A stretch of 64,000 nt of DNA from Linyphia triangularis (taxonomy: Eukaryota; Arthropoda; Arachnida; Araneae; Linyphiidae): positions 86,780,670 to 86,844,669 of the forward strand of contig OZ021729.1 in NCBI GenBank assembly GCA_963978545.1. The letters are read 5' to 3'. Each line of letters opens with the position of its first letter. Positions within the stretch are counted from its first letter, which is position 1. Positions 60,811 to 64,000 of this stretch are shown piece after piece. The notes beneath the pieces are model-generated. The model had not been told where the DNA came from and searched no databases. It saw only the letters and a program-made list of their open reading frames with translations. Position numbers and translations under genes: made by a program.

Positions 60811-63797
60811 ATTCATTGAATAGTCCACCATGTGTTTTCAATGGGGGAATTGTATTGATGAGAAAATTGCTCAAATGCTTTCAAATTGTGAATTTGAGTT
60901 GGATATATGTTTTATAGTCATTCTGGTACCAAATTTTAATTAAAAAAAAAGTATTTTAAAAATCAAAAAATTTCATTTTTCGTAAATCTTGAAATATTTC
61001 AGTTTCGAGGGTAATTGAATGGAAGATTTCATTTTTAACAATTGGTTCCAAATTATGTTTTTTATTCAAAAAACTTTATAAATGAAACTAAGTCCAAAAT
61101 TTTGGCCAAAAAACTATATTTGAATAGCTATATGAGAAGTTGATATTTTGAAACGAAAGCGCTCAGAATTTTTTTTCAAGCCGTCTTTGATCCTAGGCAA
61201 CAAATTTAGATTAAATTAAGAATTTGAAAATTGCCTTAGGATTGACAATTTTAATGTATTTTCAAATGGTTATAAAGACATTTTTGTTTTTTACAGTTAC
61301 TGGGTTTTGAGTAGTAAAATTTCACTTTAATGACGATTTGAATGTGAAAATTGATTCGCGTGATGATTTCTGTTACCCTAGTTGCACAAAAATTGTAAAA
61401 TTTTGAAAATTTAGATATGTGAAATTTTCCATACGGTTAACATGGGAAAATTTAAAAACTAAAATTTGTGAAAGTGCAATTTTTGGAACCAACTTTAGAC
61501 CCATTTCGTATTTAGTGAGAATTATAAAATTGGAATTGGAGATTTTCCTATGTATGAGCTACAATATCACAAACTGGAAAATTTTACTTTTTGATCAATA
61601 ATTCATTGGATAGTCCGCCATGTGTTTTCAATGGGGGAATTGTATTGATGAGAAAATTGCTCAAATGCTTTCAAATTGTGAATTTGAGTTGGATATATGT
61701 TTTATAGTCATTCTTTTTATAGTCATTTTATAGACCATTTTAATGTGGAAATCAATTCGGGTGATGATTTCTGTTACCCTAGCTGTAAAAAGATTGTAAA
61801 AGTTTGAAAATATAGAAGTGTGAAATTTTTCATTCGATTAACATGGGGAAAATTTAAAACGAAACATTTTGAAGGTGCACTTTTTGGACCACCTTTAGAC
61901 CCACTTCTTATTTAGTTAGTGTTTTAAAATTGGAATTAGAGTTTCTCCTATATATAAGCTTCAATATCACAAACGGGAAAATTTTTTGAAAATTTTACTT
62001 TTTGATCAATAATTCATTGACTAGTCCGCCATGTGTTTTCAATGGGGTAATTGTATTTTTGAGAAAATTACTCAAAGGCTTTCAAATTGTGAATTTGAGT
62101 AGGATATATGTTTTATAGTCATTCTTGTACCAAATTTTAATTAAAAAAAAAAGTATTCTAAAAATCAAAAATTCCATTTTTCGTAAATCTTGAAATATTT
62201 CAGTTTCGAGTGTAATTGAATGGAAGATTTCATTTTAAACAAATAGTTCCAAATTGTGTTTTTTATTCAAAAACACTTTAAAAATCAAACTAATTTCAAA
62301 ATTTTGGCTAAAAAAATTATTTTTGAATAGCTTTACGAGAAATTAAAATTTTGAAACGAAAGCGCTCAGAAACTGTTTTTAAGTCTTTATTTTACTTAGC
62401 ATTGTTTCGATTTTGAGTGCTAAAATACTATTTCATGAGCAAATTGATGATCAGAAAGAAATCGGGTGATGACTTTTATTATCCTAGGCAACAAATTAAG
62501 GTTAAAATTGGAAAATTGAGAATTTGAAAATTGCCTAAGGATTGGCAAGTTTAATGTATATTCAAAGGGATATAAAGACTTTTTTTGGCAATAACTGAAT
62601 TTTGAGTAGTAAAATTTCATTTTAATGACCATTTTAATGTGGAAATCAATTCGGGTGATGATTTCAGTTACCCTAGCTGTAAAAAGATTGTAAAAGTTTA
62701 AAAATTTAGAAGTGTGAAATTTTTCATACGATTAATATGGGGAAAATTTGAAACGAACATTTTGAAAGTGCACTTTTTGAACCACCTTTTGACCCACTTC
62801 TTATTTAGTTAGTGTTTTAAAATTGGAATTAAAGTTTCTCCTATATATAAGCTTCAATATCACAAACGGGAAAAATTTTTGAAAATTTTACTTTTTGATC
62901 AATAATTCATTGATTGTCCGACATGTGTTTTCAATGGGGGAATTGTATTTTTGAGAAAATTGCTCAAATGCTTTCAAAATGTGAATTTGAGTAGGATATA
63001 TGTTTTATAGTCATTCTGGTACCAAATTTTAATTAAAAAAAAAGTATTCTAAAAATCAAAAATTCCATTTTTCGTAAATCTTGATATATTTCAGTTTCGA
63101 ATGTAATTGAATGGAAGATTTCATTTTTAACAAATGGTTCCAAATTGTGTTTTTTTATTCAAAAAACTTTATGAATGAAACTAACTTCAAAATTTTGGCC
63201 AAAAAACTATATATGAACAGCTATATGAGAAGTTGATATTTTGAAACGAAAGCGCTTAGAATTTTTTTTCAAGCCGTCTTTTTTCTTTGGATTAGTTCGA
63301 TTTTGAGTGCTAAAATACCATTTTATAAGCAAATTTTTGAATGCTGCAAATTCAGAATGAAATCGGGTAATGACTTTTTTGATCCTAGGCAACAAATTTA
63401 GATTAAATTGAGAATTTGAAAATTGCCTTATGATTGACAAGTTTAATGTATATTCAAAGGGATATAAAGATTTTTTTTGGCAATAACTGAATTTTGAGTA
63501 GTAAAATTTCATTTTAATAACCCTTTTAATGTGGAAATCAATTCGGGTGATGATTTTTGTTACCCTAGCCGTAAAAAGATTGTAAAAGTTTGAAAATTTA
63601 GAAGTGTGAAATTTTTCATACGATTAATATGGGGAAAATTTGAAACGAAACATTTTGAAAGTGCACTTTTTGAACCACCTTTTGACCCACTTCTTATTTA
63701 GTTAGTGTTTTAAAATTGGAATTGGAGTTTCTCCTATATATAAGCTTCAATATCACACACGTGAAAAAATTTTGAAAATTTTACTTTTTGATCAATA
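60811..63797 (+). repeat. Satellite block L2''-S2-L1/L3 hybrid-L4, more diverged
   Basis: Modules are L2'' 60811-61600 (790 bp), S2 61601-62011, a long module 62012-62904 mixing L3 and L1 variants, and L4 62905-63797. The hybrid lost its GGTACC site (reads CTTGTACC near 62128) and has private changes such as GAGTAGGATATATG. Variants here are more numerous than elsewhere in the window. Confidence 0.83.
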
Positions 63798-64000
63798 ATT
63801 CATTGAATAGTCCACCATGTGTTTTCAATGGGGGAATTGTATTGATGAGAAAATTGCTCAAATGCTTTCAAATTGTGAATTTGAGTTGGATATATGTTTT
63901 ATAGTCATTCTGGTACCAAATTTTAATTAAAAAAAAAAGTATTTTAAAAATCAAAAAATTTCATTTTTCGTAAATCTTGAAATATTTCAGTTTCGAGGGT
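63798..64000 (+). repeat. Partial L2'' satellite module at window edge
   Basis: The first 203 bases of a long module with AAAGTATTTTAAAAATC and AAAAAATTTCATTTTTCG, matching L2'' at 60811. It shows that the L4-L2'' order recurs beyond the window. Confidence 0.8.

Larger units (their letters stand above)
1..64000. repeat. AT-rich higher-order satellite array, interrupted once
   Basis: All sequence outside 33764-39058 is one tandem satellite in a single orientation. Cutting at ATTCATTGA gives 84 modules: short ones of 411 bp (S1, S2) and long ones of 893-894 bp (L1, L3, L4) or about 800 bp (L2). Every module shares about 400 bp, covering ATTCATTGA to GTCATTC and the AATCAATTCGGGTGATG to TTTTGATCAAT tail. 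Long modules add about 482 bp between these two parts. The fullest order is S1-L1-L2-S2-L3-L4 (4302 bp). I see no host gene. The pattern is typical of pericentromeric or centromeric heterochromatin, but chromosomal position is an inference. Confidence 0.93.

Overview
This window is non-genic eukaryotic DNA: a strongly AT-rich satellite array, all units in the same orientation, broken once by a complete Ty3/gypsy-type LTR retrotransposon on the minus strand. No host gene, tRNA, rRNA or CRISPR array is visible. The retrotransposon has the Gag and Pol hallmarks of the CsRn1 clade, which is known from animals, so the source is most likely an invertebrate metazoan. The species cannot be named from this sequence.

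Satellite layout. Taking the motif ATTCATTGA as the module boundary, the array (1-33763 and 39063-64000) resolves into 84 head-to-tail modules in two size classes. Short modules are 411 bp (types S1, S2). Long modules are 893-894 bp (types L1, L3, L4) or about 800 bp (L2, an L with an internal deletion; also L2' of 702 bp and L2'' of 790 bp). The fullest higher-order repeat (HOR) is S1-L1-L2-S2-L3-L4, 4302 bp, seen whole at 28678-32979. Elsewhere modules are missing, duplicated or hybrid, as expected from unequal exchange: 2998-bp L2-S2-L3-L4 tandems, 1304-bp S1-L1 dimers, and junctions where S1, S2 or L4 has dropped out. Type tally: S1 14, S2 15, L1 18, L2 16, L3 11, L4 10. Small open frames of 60-129 codons recur with the modules and are judged non-coding.

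Retrotransposon (33764-39058, 5295 bp, minus strand). Two 380-bp LTRs that look identical flank a gag gene (start 38365, stop 37586) and a pol open frame (37625-34446) carrying protease, reverse transcriptase, RNase H and integrase. Pol has no AUG before its protease and lies in the -1 frame relative to gag. The overlap contains the heptamer A AAA AAC, a 6-nt spacer and a predicted H-type pseudoknot, so Gag-Pol is probably made by -1 ribosomal frameshifting. The target-site duplication is GGTT. A paralogous uninterrupted copy of the target module at 55303-56004 preserves the empty site. Intact frames, identical LTRs and the empty-site copy all point to a very recent insertion into an already formed array.

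The most notable items are the modular HOR architecture, the complete frameshift signal, the filled/empty-site pair inside one array, and short dyad symmetries carried by nearly every satellite module.
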